From positions 1 to 46,452 of the forward strand of contig JAFAUB010000066.1 in assembly GCA_019243635.1 (NCBI GenBank): a DNA stretch of 46,452 nucleotides. The letters are read 5' to 3'. This stretch comes from Pseudonocardiales bacterium (lineage in GTDB: Bacteria; Actinomycetota; Actinomycetes; Mycobacteriales; Pseudonocardiaceae). The stretch's first letter is position 1; each line of letters starts with the position of its first letter. The translations under genes were made by a program, and so were the position numbers. The notes below the pieces were generated by a model that worked only from the letters and a program-made list of their open reading frames with translations, ran no database searches and was not told where the DNA came from. Shown here piece after piece: positions 39,723 to 46,452 of this stretch.

Positions 39723-40292
39723 TTACCCCGGCGGGCCGGACTCCCCCGGCCCGTCCAGACCGACCACCCCCAGCAGCTGAGTGTCGGCGTCCCGCTGGGC
39801 GATCCGGCGCCGGCTGGCCCGGTCGACGCGCCGGAACTCATCGAGGACCCGCTCCTGCAGGGCGAACATCTCGCGTTCCTCGGCGGCCTCGGCGTGGTCG
39901 TAACCCAGCAGGTGCAGCACGCCGTGGACAGTGAGCAGGTGCAGCTCATCGAGCGCTGAGTGACCCGCTGTGGCGGCCTGTTCCCTCGCGACCTCTGGGC
40001 ACAGCACGATGTCACCGAGCAGCGCAGGGTCACCGGACGGGCTGTCCGGCTTGCCGCCCGCCAGCAGACCGCCCTCGTCCACGTCGTCCATCGGGAAGGC
40101 CATCACATCGGTGGGCCCTGGCAGATCCATCCAGCGCTGGTGCAGATCGGCCATCGCTGCGCTGCTGACCAGCAGCACGGACAGTTCAGCCAATGGACTG
40201 ACGCCTAACCGGTCCATCGCGAAACGCGCCGCCGCCGCGATCGATGCCTCGGGGATGGCGGCGCCGGACTCGTTGCGGATCTCGATGCCCAT
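39723..40292 (-). CDS. ybeY: endoribonuclease YbeY
   Basis: 189 residues from ATG 40292. The metal-binding motif is [17 protein letters not shown] (H-x3-H-x5-H), with [17 protein letters not shown] upstream as in all YbeY proteins. Matures 16S rRNA 3' ends and takes part in ribosome quality control. The C-terminal 40 residues past [15 protein letters not shown] are a non-conserved tail. Starts 8 bp from the phoH stop. Confidence 0.96.
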   Translation of the reverse strand: MGIEIRNESGAAIPEASIAAAARFAMDRLGVSPLAELSVLLVSSAAMADLHQRWMDLPGPTDVMAFPMDDVDEGGLLAGGKPDSPSGDPALLGDIVLCPEVAREQAATAGHSALDELHLLTVHGVLHLLGYDHAEAAEEREMFALQERVLDEFRRVDRASRRRIAQRDADTQLLGVVGLDGPGESGPPG

Positions 40293-40299
40293 CGACGGG

Positions 40300-41364
40300 T
40301 CACCGCCTCCGGCGCCGGTCGGCACGGTTGGACACCGGGCGCGCACCGGCGGTCTCCTGGACGGCGTCCCACCGGGCGTAGGCGTCCACGATCTCGGTGA
40401 CCAGCTGGTGACGGACCACGTCGGCACTGGACAGCTGCGCGAAGTGCACGTCGGGCACACCATCGAGAATGTGCTGCACGATCCGCAGCCCGGAGGGCTG
40501 ACCGCCCGGCAGGTCGACCTGGGTGACGTCACCGGTGACCACGACCTGGGAGCCGAAGCCGAGCCGGGTGAGGAACATCTTCATCTGCTCCTGGGTGGTG
40601 TTCTGCGCCTCGTCGAGAATGATGAAGGCATCGTTGAGGGTGCGACCGCGCATGTAGGCCAGCGGGGCGACCTCGATGGTCCCGGCGGCCATCAGCTTGG
40701 GGATCGACTCTGGATCCAGCATGTCGTGCAGCGCATCGTACAACGGGCGCAGGTAGGGGTCGATCTTCTCGTACAGAGTGCCGGGCAGGAAGCCCAACCG
40801 CTCCCCTGCCTCGACCGCCGGCCGGGTGAGGATGATCCGGTTGACCTGCTTGGCCTGCAGCGCCTGCACCGCCTTGGCCATCGCCAGGTAGGTCTTGCCG
40901 GTACCGGCGGGCCCGATGCCGAACACGATCGTGCAGCGATCGATGGCGTCGACGTACCGCTTCTGGTTCAGTGTCTTGGGCCGGATCGTGCGGCCGCGCC
41001 GAGAGAGGATGTCAAGGCTGAGCACCTCGGCGGGCGATTCCGCATCCCCCTGGGCGAGCATCGCCAGGGTCGCCCGGACCGCATCCGGGCCGAGCTGCTG
41101 GCCGCGGCAGGCCAGGGCGACCAACTCGCCGAAGGCCCGTTCGGCGAATGCGACGTCCGCCGGGGTGCCGGAGAGGGTGACCTCGTTGCCCCGCACGTGC
41201 ACGTCGGCGGCGAGCAGGTCCTCGGTCACCTTCAAGTTCTCATCGCGGGACCCCAGCAGGGCCAGCGCGGCGGAGCCGGGAATGACGATCTTCGACTGGA
41301 CCGGTTCGGGCTGCGTCGTCCGCGAACCGGATCGGGAGGCGCCCTCCACTGGGGTAGGGGTCAC
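40300..41364 (-). CDS. phoH: PhoH-family ATPase
   Basis: 354 residues from GTG 41364, chosen because the family begins close to VTPTPVEG; an ATG at 41469 would add a Pro/Arg-rich stretch. KH-like N-terminal part ([20 protein letters not shown]), Walker [35 protein letters not shown], and Walker [20 protein letters not shown] with [15 protein letters not shown]. PhoH proteins are ATPases/helicase-like and, next to ybeY, are tied to RNA or ribosome metabolism. Confidence 0.95.
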   Translation of the reverse strand: MTPTPVEGASRSGSRTTQPEPVQSKIVIPGSAALALLGSRDENLKVTEDLLAADVHVRGNEVTLSGTPADVAFAERAFGELVALACRGQQLGPDAVRATLAMLAQGDAESPAEVLSLDILSRRGRTIRPKTLNQKRYVDAIDRCTIVFGIGPAGTGKTYLAMAKAVQALQAKQVNRIILTRPAVEAGERLGFLPGTLYEKIDPYLRPLYDALHDMLDPESIPKLMAAGTIEVAPLAYMRGRTLNDAFIILDEAQNTTQEQMKMFLTRLGFGSQVVVTGDVTQVDLPGGQPSGLRIVQHILDGVPDVHFAQLSSADVVRHQLVTEIVDAYARWDAVQETAGARPVSNRADRRRRR

Positions 41365-41778
41365 GTGGGGGTGGGTCCTGTCTTCCTGCGCGCTCGCGCG
41401 TCTCGGCTGAACCGGCAGGAGGCCAACCGGCAGGACTGATGCTAGCCGGACACCCGAGCCCGCGGGCACTGATTCGCCACTTTTCGCCGGAACTCGCCAC
41501 TGCGCGGGGATATCGACCCGGGCGCCAGGTCTGCCGCGCGGTTGCGCTGAGGTCGGATCCGGCTACTACGGCGGGTGGGGAGGGGGGATGCCGCGCCGCG
41601 GCGGGAACTGGGGGCTGTCCCGCCGCGGCGCGGCGCCGCCGGACCGAGGGGGGAGGTGTCCGGCGGAGTCTTTCTGGGCTGGTGAGCCCCAACCGATTCC
41701 GTACTCGATCAGGTGGACTTCATCGGTTGTTCCTACTTAAGGTAACTCTTTTCGCGCCAAAGCGCGCTAGTTATCACC
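41365..41778. other. 414-bp gene-free stretch between rsmE and phoH
   Basis: No convincing gene. It probably holds the phoH promoter on the minus strand. A short hairpin, CGCGC-CAAA-GCGCG (41754-41767), lies in an AT-rich patch just after the rsmE stop and may end that transcript. GC-rich short dyads such as CCCGCCGCGG...CCGCGGCGGG occur around 41595-41630. Confidence 0.5.
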
Positions 41779-42546
41779 CTAATGGCGTAGAATCCAACGT
41801 TGGGAAAGGGCACCAATTGCACCGAGAGCAACCGCCCCGGCACTCGAAGAACGCAGCACCCCCGGGCCCAGCCGCACCGGCCGGCCTCCCGCGGCGGTGA
41901 GCGTAGCCAGCTCGGCCTCGGTGATGCCGCCCTCAGGTCCGACCACCAGCAGGAGCTCCCCCTCGGCGGGCAACGGCACCGAAGGCAGCGGATCGGTCGC
42001 GCGCTCATGCAGCACCAGGCACACTGCCGCAGCGGCTGCGCGCTGCCGGAGTACGCCGATGTCCACTGGCTCAGCCACCTCGGGAAACCATCCCCGGCGG
42101 GACTGCTTGGCCGCCTCACGCGCCGTCTCCCGCCAGTGGGACAACGCCTTCATCCCGCGCGGCCCCTCATCCCAGCGAGCCACGCAGCGGTCAGCTCGCC
42201 AGGGCAACACCGCGTCCACCCCGGCCTCGGTGGCCAGCTCCACCGACAGCTCCCCACGCCGGCCCTTGACCAGCGCCTGTGCCAGCGTCACCCGCAACGC
42301 CGGGGCCGGCTCGATCATCCGACGCAGCACCCGCAGCCGAAGCCGGTCCCGACCGGTATCGAGCACCTCACACAGGGCCAGCTCACCACAACCGTCAGTG
42401 AGCACGAGACGCTCATCGACCCGCAGCCGTCGCACCGTCGCGGCGTGCCTGCCCTCGGGTCCAGCCAGCATCGTCTCGGCACCCTCGACAGGCAGCCGCT
42501 CGGCGAGAAACACCGGCGGGCTGCTCACGGGCGACCCCGCTGTCAC
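41779..42546 (-). CDS. rsmE: 16S rRNA (uracil1498-N3)-methyltransferase RsmE
   Basis: 255 residues from GTG 42546 with GAGGT 7 bases upstream. N-terminal PUA-like domain (GPEGRHAATVRRLRVDERLVLTDG) and C-terminal SPOUT knot with LLLVVGPEGGITEAELATL and LGPGVLRSSSAGAVALGAI. Methylates U1498 of 16S rRNA. In the hrcA-dnaJ-rsmE run, as in many actinobacteria. Confidence 0.95.
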   Translation of the reverse strand: MTAGSPVSSPPVFLAERLPVEGAETMLAGPEGRHAATVRRLRVDERLVLTDGCGELALCEVLDTGRDRLRLRVLRRMIEPAPALRVTLAQALVKGRRGELSVELATEAGVDAVLPWRADRCVARWDEGPRGMKALSHWRETAREAAKQSRRGWFPEVAEPVDIGVLRQRAAAAAVCLVLHERATDPLPSVPLPAEGELLLVVGPEGGITEAELATLTAAGGRPVRLGPGVLRSSSAGAVALGAIGALSQRWILRH

Positions 42547-42588
42547 CGGTTACCTCAGCACCGGCCGAACATCAGAGGCCGCCTGACA

Positions 42589-43743
42589 TCAGCGTCCGCC
42601 CAGCGAATCCCGCAACCGGGAGAACAAGCCGCCGGCCCGACCGTTCGCCGTGAGCTCGGCCTGCTCCTCACCGCGAAGGAGGGCAAGCTCGCGCAGCAGC
42701 TCGATCTGCCGGGGGTCCAGCCGCGTCGGGGTCACGACGTCGAGGTGGACGAACAGGTCCCCCCGTCCCTCGGCGCGGCCGGTGCTGCGCAGCCGCGGCA
42801 TCCCCCGCCCCCGCAGGGTCAGCACGGTGGCGCACTGGGTACCCGGTTCGACCCGGATCTCCTCGATGCCGTCGAGGGTCTCCAGCGCGACGGTGGTACC
42901 CAGCGCGGCGGCCGTCATCGGAACCCGCACGGTGCAGTGCAGGTCGGCATCGTCGCGGGTGAACGTCTCGTGCGGCACCTCCTGCACCTCGACGTAGAGA
43001 TCACCCGCAGGGCCGCCACTGGGGCCTACCTCACCCTGGCCGGCCAGCCGTACCCGCATCCCGTCACCCACTCCGGCGGGTACCTTCGCGGTGACGTTGC
43101 GGCGGGCCCGGATCCGTCCGTCTCCGCCGCACTGGCGGCAGGGGTCGGGGATGACCTCGCCGAAGCCGCGGCACACCGGGCACGGCCGCGAGGTCACCAC
43201 CTGGCCGAGGAAGGTCCGCTGCACGTTCTGCACCTCGCCGGCGCCACCACAGGTGTCGCATGCCCTCGGCCGGGTACCGGGCGCGCAACCGGAGCCGTTG
43301 CATTCGACACAGAGCACAGCGGTGTCCACGGTGAGCTCACGGGAGGCCCCGCTGGCGCACTCCTCGAGAGTGAGCTGCAGCCGGATCAGTGCGTCGGAAC
43401 CGCTCTGCACCCGGCTGCGCGGCCCTCGCCGACCGGGCGCGCCACCAGCACCGAAGAAGGCGTCCATGATGTCGCCGAAACCGAACCCACCGAAGGGGTC
43501 ACCCCCGGCGCCCCGCCCTGCACCGGGCTCCAGCGGATCCCCGCCGAGGTCGACGACCTGCCGCTTCTGCGGGTCGGTCAGCACCTCGTAGGCGGCGGTG
43601 ACGTCCTGGAAACGCCGTTGCGCCTGCGCGTCGGGGTTGACGTCGGGGTGCAGCTCGCGCGCCAGCCTACGGTAGGCGCGTTTGATCTGCTCCGCGCTGG
43701 CGTCCCGGGGCACGCCCAGGATTGCGTAATAGTCCCTGGCCAC
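42589..43743 (-). CDS. dnaJ: chaperone DnaJ (DnaJ2 type)
   Basis: 384 residues. J domain [38 protein letters not shown] with the HPD tripeptide, Gly/Phe-rich region, then four CxxCxGxG zinc repeats: [25 protein letters not shown] and CRQCGGDG. C-terminal substrate domain ends with a helix and a Gly/Arg tail. Stimulates DnaK ATPase. Its link to hrcA marks it as the HrcA-associated DnaJ2 rather than the one in the dnaK operon. Confidence 0.97.
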   Translation of the reverse strand: MARDYYAILGVPRDASAEQIKRAYRRLARELHPDVNPDAQAQRRFQDVTAAYEVLTDPQKRQVVDLGGDPLEPGAGRGAGGDPFGGFGFGDIMDAFFGAGGAPGRRGPRSRVQSGSDALIRLQLTLEECASGASRELTVDTAVLCVECNGSGCAPGTRPRACDTCGGAGEVQNVQRTFLGQVVTSRPCPVCRGFGEVIPDPCRQCGGDGRIRARRNVTAKVPAGVGDGMRVRLAGQGEVGPSGGPAGDLYVEVQEVPHETFTRDDADLHCTVRVPMTAAALGTTVALETLDGIEEIRVEPGTQCATVLTLRGRGMPRLRSTGRAEGRGDLFVHLDVVTPTRLDPRQIELLRELALLRGEEQAELTANGRAGGLFSRLRDSLGGR

Positions 43744-43810
43744 GCTGGCGTCCTCCTGCCGCGACCCTCGTCGCGGTACTCGTCGTACATACCGGTGAGC
43801 GCAACCCCGC

Positions 43811-44833
43811 TCAACGGGTGGTCAGGATCTCCCCCACATATCGTGCCACCGCGCGCACCGCGGCGATGGTGCCCGGGTAGTCCATCCTGGTCGGTCCGAC
43901 CACCCCCATCCCCCCGAGCACCGTGCCGTGCGAGGCGTAGCCGATCGAGACCAACGAGGTACCGCGCATCTCCTCGGCCTCATTCTCCTCACCGATCCGC
44001 ACCGTGATAGTGCCCGGGTCACGGGCTGCGGCCAGCAGTTTGAGCACCACCACCTGCTCCTCCAACGCCTCGAGCACCTGGCGTAACGAGCCTGGGAAGT
44101 CGGTGGCGTTTCGGGTGAGGTTGGCGGTACCGCCGAGCAGCAGCCGCTCCTCGGGATGCTCCACCAACGTCTCGATCAGCACCGTCGAGGCCCGGATCAT
44201 CGCATCCCGGAGCTCCATCGGAGCCTGCTCGGGCAGGTCGGCCACCACCGCGGAGGCCTCCGAGAGCCGGCGGCCCGACAGCGCCTGGTTGAGCAGCGTT
44301 CGCAGCTGCGCCACCTGCTCCTCGGTGATGACGTCGCCCAAGTCGAGGAGGCGCTGGTCCACCCGGCCCGCGTCGGTGATGAGGACCAGCATCAGCCGGG
44401 CGGGGGTCACCGCGAGCACCTCGAGGTGACGCACCGTGGACCGGCTCAGGGTGGGGTACTGGATCACCGCCACCTGGCGGGTGAGCTGGGCCAGCAACCG
44501 CACGCTGCGGCGCAGCACGTCGTCGAGGTCGACCGCGCCGCGCAGGAAGGTCTGCACCGCGCGGCGCTCGGCGGCCGACAGCGGCTTCACCTCCGACAGC
44601 CGGTCGACGAACAGCCGGTAGCCCTTGTCGGTGGGCACCCGGCCGGCGCTGGTGTGCGGCTGGACGATGTAGCCGTCCTCTTCCAGCGCCACCATATCGT
44701 TGCGGATGGTCGCGCTGGACACCCCGAAGTGGTGTCGCTCCACCAGCGAGCGGGACGCGACCGGCTCGTGGGTGGCCACGTAGTCCGTGACGATGGCGCG
44801 CAGCACCTCAAACCGGCGGTCGTCCGCGTTCAC
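43811..44833 (-). CDS. hrcA: heat-inducible transcription repressor HrcA
   Basis: 340 residues from GTG 44833. N-terminal winged helix: [63 protein letters not shown]-like dimer domain and the closing [24 protein letters not shown] are all present. Represses groE-type genes by binding CIRCE elements. I see no CIRCE in its own upstream region. Confidence 0.97.
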   Translation of the reverse strand: MNADDRRFEVLRAIVTDYVATHEPVASRSLVERHHFGVSSATIRNDMVALEEDGYIVQPHTSAGRVPTDKGYRLFVDRLSEVKPLSAAERRAVQTFLRGAVDLDDVLRRSVRLLAQLTRQVAVIQYPTLSRSTVRHLEVLAVTPARLMLVLITDAGRVDQRLLDLGDVITEEQVAQLRTLLNQALSGRRLSEASAVVADLPEQAPMELRDAMIRASTVLIETLVEHPEERLLLGGTANLTRNATDFPGSLRQVLEALEEQVVVLKLLAAARDPGTITVRIGEENEAEEMRGTSLVSIGYASHGTVLGGMGVVGPTRMDYPGTIAAVRAVARYVGEILTTR

Positions 44834-44977
44834 GTCACCTCCGTGGTGTCTGGCCCACCGCTGGTAGCAGCCTGTACCCCGAGTCTAGTGCGCTCCGGGC
44901 GTAGGCGTCGGAACCCGCCGACGCGCCCGATACGCTGGTCACTCACGCCGAGCCAGAGACGGAGACGAACGCCAGCT

Positions 44978-45283
44978 GTGATCTTCAAGGAAGTCCGGCA
45001 GGGCCGCCCATACCCCGAGCACGGGTTTTCTCTGAAGGACTGGGCGCAGATCCCGCCCCAGCAGGTGCGCTTGGCGGACCTGGTCACCACCGCGGCGGTG
45101 GTGGAGCTGGATCGGCTGCTGTCCGAGGACCCCACGCCCTTCGGCGACCTGTTCCCGCACGCCGTCCGCTGGTGCGGCGAACTCTTCCTGGAAGACGGCC
45201 TACACCGAGCCCTACGCGCCGCCCTACAGCAACGCACCGAACTGTACATCCGGGTCCTCGACCTGGACCTCCTCCGCAGCTGA
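44978..45283 (+). CDS. conserved actinobacterial protein (Rv2375 type)
   Basis: 101 residues from GTG 44978. The sequence (VIFKEVRQGRPYPEHGFS, then QIPPQQVRLADLVTT, DLFPHAVRWCGELFLEDGLHRALRAALQQR) matches a small conserved protein that stands divergent to hrcA in mycobacteria. No catalytic motif known; the fold is probably ParB-like, from the RVRLADL and EDGLHRA segments (inference). Preceded by GGAGACG. Confidence 0.88.
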   Translation: MIFKEVRQGRPYPEHGFSLKDWAQIPPQQVRLADLVTTAAVVELDRLLSEDPTPFGDLFPHAVRWCGELFLEDGLHRALRAALQQRTELYIRVLDLDLLRS

Positions 45284-45347
45284 CGCGTTCAGCGGGCTCA
45301 GCGGGGCTAATCGGTCGAGGTTTACCCCGCTGAGCCCGCTGAACGCG
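45284..45347. repeat. 23-bp-arm palindrome (family copy 2)
   Basis: Bases 45284-45306 (CGCGTTCAGCGGGCTCAGCG and three more) are exactly complementary to 45325-45347, with an 18-base loop. It shares the CAGCGGGCTCAGCGGGG core with the copy at 34051-34114. It begins right after the stop of the Rv2375-type gene and may serve as its terminator. Confidence 0.85.
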
Positions 45348-45371
45348 GATTAGCGAAGGTGATCTGAATCT

Positions 45372-46117
45372 TCACACTACCTGAAACCGCTTGGGCTGGA
45401 CGCGAAACGGATTGGCTCTCGCGCCTGGCGCGAATCCGGCCATGCTCGCAATCTCCTCGTCACTCAGTCCTCGCTCACGCATCCTTGCGCCGATTTCTTG
45501 CGCGAGCTCCGCACGTTCGATAGGAAGTTCGTCACTGACTGGTTCACGAACCTTCCATCCGCGCGAGTTGAGCGACCTGTAGAAATCGGCACGATCACTC
45601 GGCTTGACGAGCCCGAGACGGTAGGCACGCTCGAAGATAGCTTGCATGGAAACCCCCCACTCGCGCTTCAAATCAATTAACTTCCCAAGACTGAGGTTGC
45701 GCAGCTCCGGTCGGATGACATGCTCTGGCATGAGGAACTCGGAGGCGAACGCGTTTGCCTCTTCTTCCATGCCGGCAGTGGAGGTCGAACTATGCAGAGA
45801 AAGGTGACCCAGCTCATGCGCGAGGGTCAGGCGCCTCCTAATCCGCGAGAAGCCTGCTATTGATCAAGATGACCGGGTGGTCCCCGATCCACTGCGACAA
45901 CCCGTCAACGCGCGTCGTTTCGAAGTCCTCCTCGATGACGACGCATCCCGCAGCCTCGAGCCAGCGCATGAGATGCATGACCGGTCCGATGGGCATCCTC
46001 CACTGCGCGCGCGTAATCAGCGCCGCCGCAGCAGGCGGCGTCTCTTCTGGGTCGAAGGTTGGAATGATGTTGGTCGACCGAAGCGACACCTCCTCGAAGG
46101 AGTCGTAATTAAATAAC
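45372..46117 (-). pseudogene. ImmA/IrrE metallopeptidase gene, frameshifted and 5'-truncated
   Basis: Two frames on the minus strand together give one ImmA/IrrE-type protein. The upstream frame reads LFNYDSFEEVSLRSTN to GDHPVILINSR and stops soon after. Shifted by one base near 45849-45855, the other frame continues FSRIRRRLTLAHELGHLSLH, with the zinc-binding HExxH, into MEEEANAFASEFLMPEH and on to the stop at 45372. A single extra base would explain the break. The 5' end is replaced by a transposase remnant, so the usual N-terminal HTH region is missing. ImmA peptidases cleave repressors of mobile elements. Probably dead, unless the shift is a sequencing error. Confidence 0.8.
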
Positions 46118-46309
46118 CTATTCAATCCGTGGTGTGATGGTGTAGTTCCAGTCTCCATGGAACAGGTGTCGAGTAAGGGGTATCGAGTCCTTCTGCTGGT
46201 CGGTGAGTTTGATTTTTGTGGGGTAGAGGTTTGGGTCGAGTTCGCAGCGGACGGTCAGTCCTGTGGTGGTTGTGGTGTTGGCGATGAGGTTGACAATTGT
46301 TTGGTATGA
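46118..46309 (-). pseudogene. ISAzo13-family transposase C-terminal remnant
   Basis: Reading the minus strand in frame down to a TAG at 46118-46120 gives SSYQTIVNLIANTTTTTGL, then VRCELDPNLYPTKIKLTDQQ, and LTRHLFHGDWNYTI. This is the typical end of ISAzo13-type (Rhodopirellula-type DDE) transposases. Only about 60 residues remain. Its 5' side is cut by the IS5-type sequence and its 3' side abuts the truncated ImmA gene. Confidence 0.82.
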
Positions 46310-46312
46310 GGA

Positions 46313-46450
46313 TTATGCAAAAGCCTCCTTGAAGAAGTATAGGCCGATAGCGGCTCGAAACGAGGACAAGAAGGTCTTCAACGGCCTTCTGTAATCAGTG
46401 AAGAGGATCCGCCATGTCTTGAGGTTGGCGATGGCCCGCTCGACGGGCGC
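46313..46450 (-). mobile_element. IS5-family transposase, C-terminal end (continues past the window)
   Basis: The minus strand reads APVERAIANLKTWRILFTDY, then RRPLKTFLSSFRAAIGLYFF and KEAFA to a TAA at 46313-46315. The VERAIANLK-W segment with its conserved Glu is the hallmark of the last DDE residue in IS5-group transposases. The rest of the element lies outside the window. The stop is only a few bases from the ISAzo13 remnant, so the terminal inverted repeat must overlap the gene's end, or the IS end is lost. Confidence 0.8.
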
Positions 46451-46452
46451 AC

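Noticed and set aside
38208..39959. 583-codon plus-strand frame opposite the CBS-domain gene
   Set aside because: Antisense shadow of the tlyC-like, cdd-like and ybeY genes; His/Gln/Arg-rich.
41800..44007. 735-codon plus-strand frame opposite rsmE, dnaJ and hrcA
   Set aside because: Runs across three certain genes on the other strand with shadow composition.
44834..44977. CIRCE element upstream of hrcA
   Set aside because: I looked for TTAGCACTC-N9-GAGTGCTAA; only a weak TAGTGCGCTC-like match exists, without the paired arm.

Overview
The window is about 46.5 kb of high-GC DNA with frequent GTG starts, ATGA/GTGA/TGATG gene overlaps and an actinobacterial gene order. The block glyS - ArsR/SmtB - Fur/Zur - YbjN-like protein - uppS - recO - era - cytidine-deaminase-like - CBS/TlyC - ybeY - phoH - rsmE - dnaJ2 - hrcA - Rv2375-like matches the order I know from Mycobacterium tuberculosis (about Rv2357c to Rv2375). 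With dnaG beside tRNA-Asn, this points to an actinomycete. Pseudonocardiales is my best guess from the style of the mobile element, but the sequence alone does not prove it.

Left part (1-11560): an accessory region. It opens with a possible small secreted or modified peptide ORF (minus strand) and a membrane-anchored P-loop NTPase with a TPR tail, followed by about 1 kb with no convincing gene. From about 2.8 kb to 11.5 kb lies an integrated actinomycete conjugative element (AICE-like). It carries a NUDIX hydrolase (Pif-like), an XRE/TPR regulator, a second XRE regulator, an excisionase-type HTH protein, a WhiB-like Fe-S protein, a small Spd-like membrane protein and a TraB/FtsK-type DNA translocase. 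An array of ACCCGTCACA repeats sits directly behind traB (candidate clt locus). A second XRE/TPR paralogue and a tyrosine integrase follow, the integrase ending next to the 3' end of a tRNA(CAU) gene, the presumed attachment site. I find no replication initiator and no second att copy, so the left end may lie outside the window.

Middle part (11.6-31.7 kb): an intracellular PI-PLC-like protein translationally coupled to a CYTH-CHAD protein; a membrane protein; tRNA-Asn; a trans-aconitate-type methyltransferase; dnaG; a Uma2 nuclease-fold protein; and an LpqC/PHB-depolymerase-like esterase with heptapeptide repeats. Next comes a tight four-gene operon encoding an acyl-AMP ligase, a membrane acyltransferase-3, a phosphosulfolactate-synthase (ComA)-like enzyme and a VOC protein. 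It is the best candidate here for an undescribed pathway, possibly an acylated sulfonate or PEP-derived product. A glycogen-debranching-type enzyme, a GT4 glycosyltransferase, an NAD-sugar epimerase, a YdcF protein and an XdhC-like protein follow.

Right part (30.3-45.3 kb): the conserved core block of translation, zinc regulation, cell-wall lipid carrier synthesis, DNA repair, ribosome maturation and heat-shock control, interrupted by plus-strand aldose-1-epimerase-like and 6-phosphogluconate-dehydrogenase genes. Two copies of one long palindrome family occur here; one forms the last codons of recO. The end of the window (45.37-46.45 kb) is decayed: an ImmA/IrrE metallopeptidase gene that is frameshifted at its active-site region and cut at its 5' end by an ISAzo13-type transposase remnant, itself abutted by the end of an IS5-type transposase.
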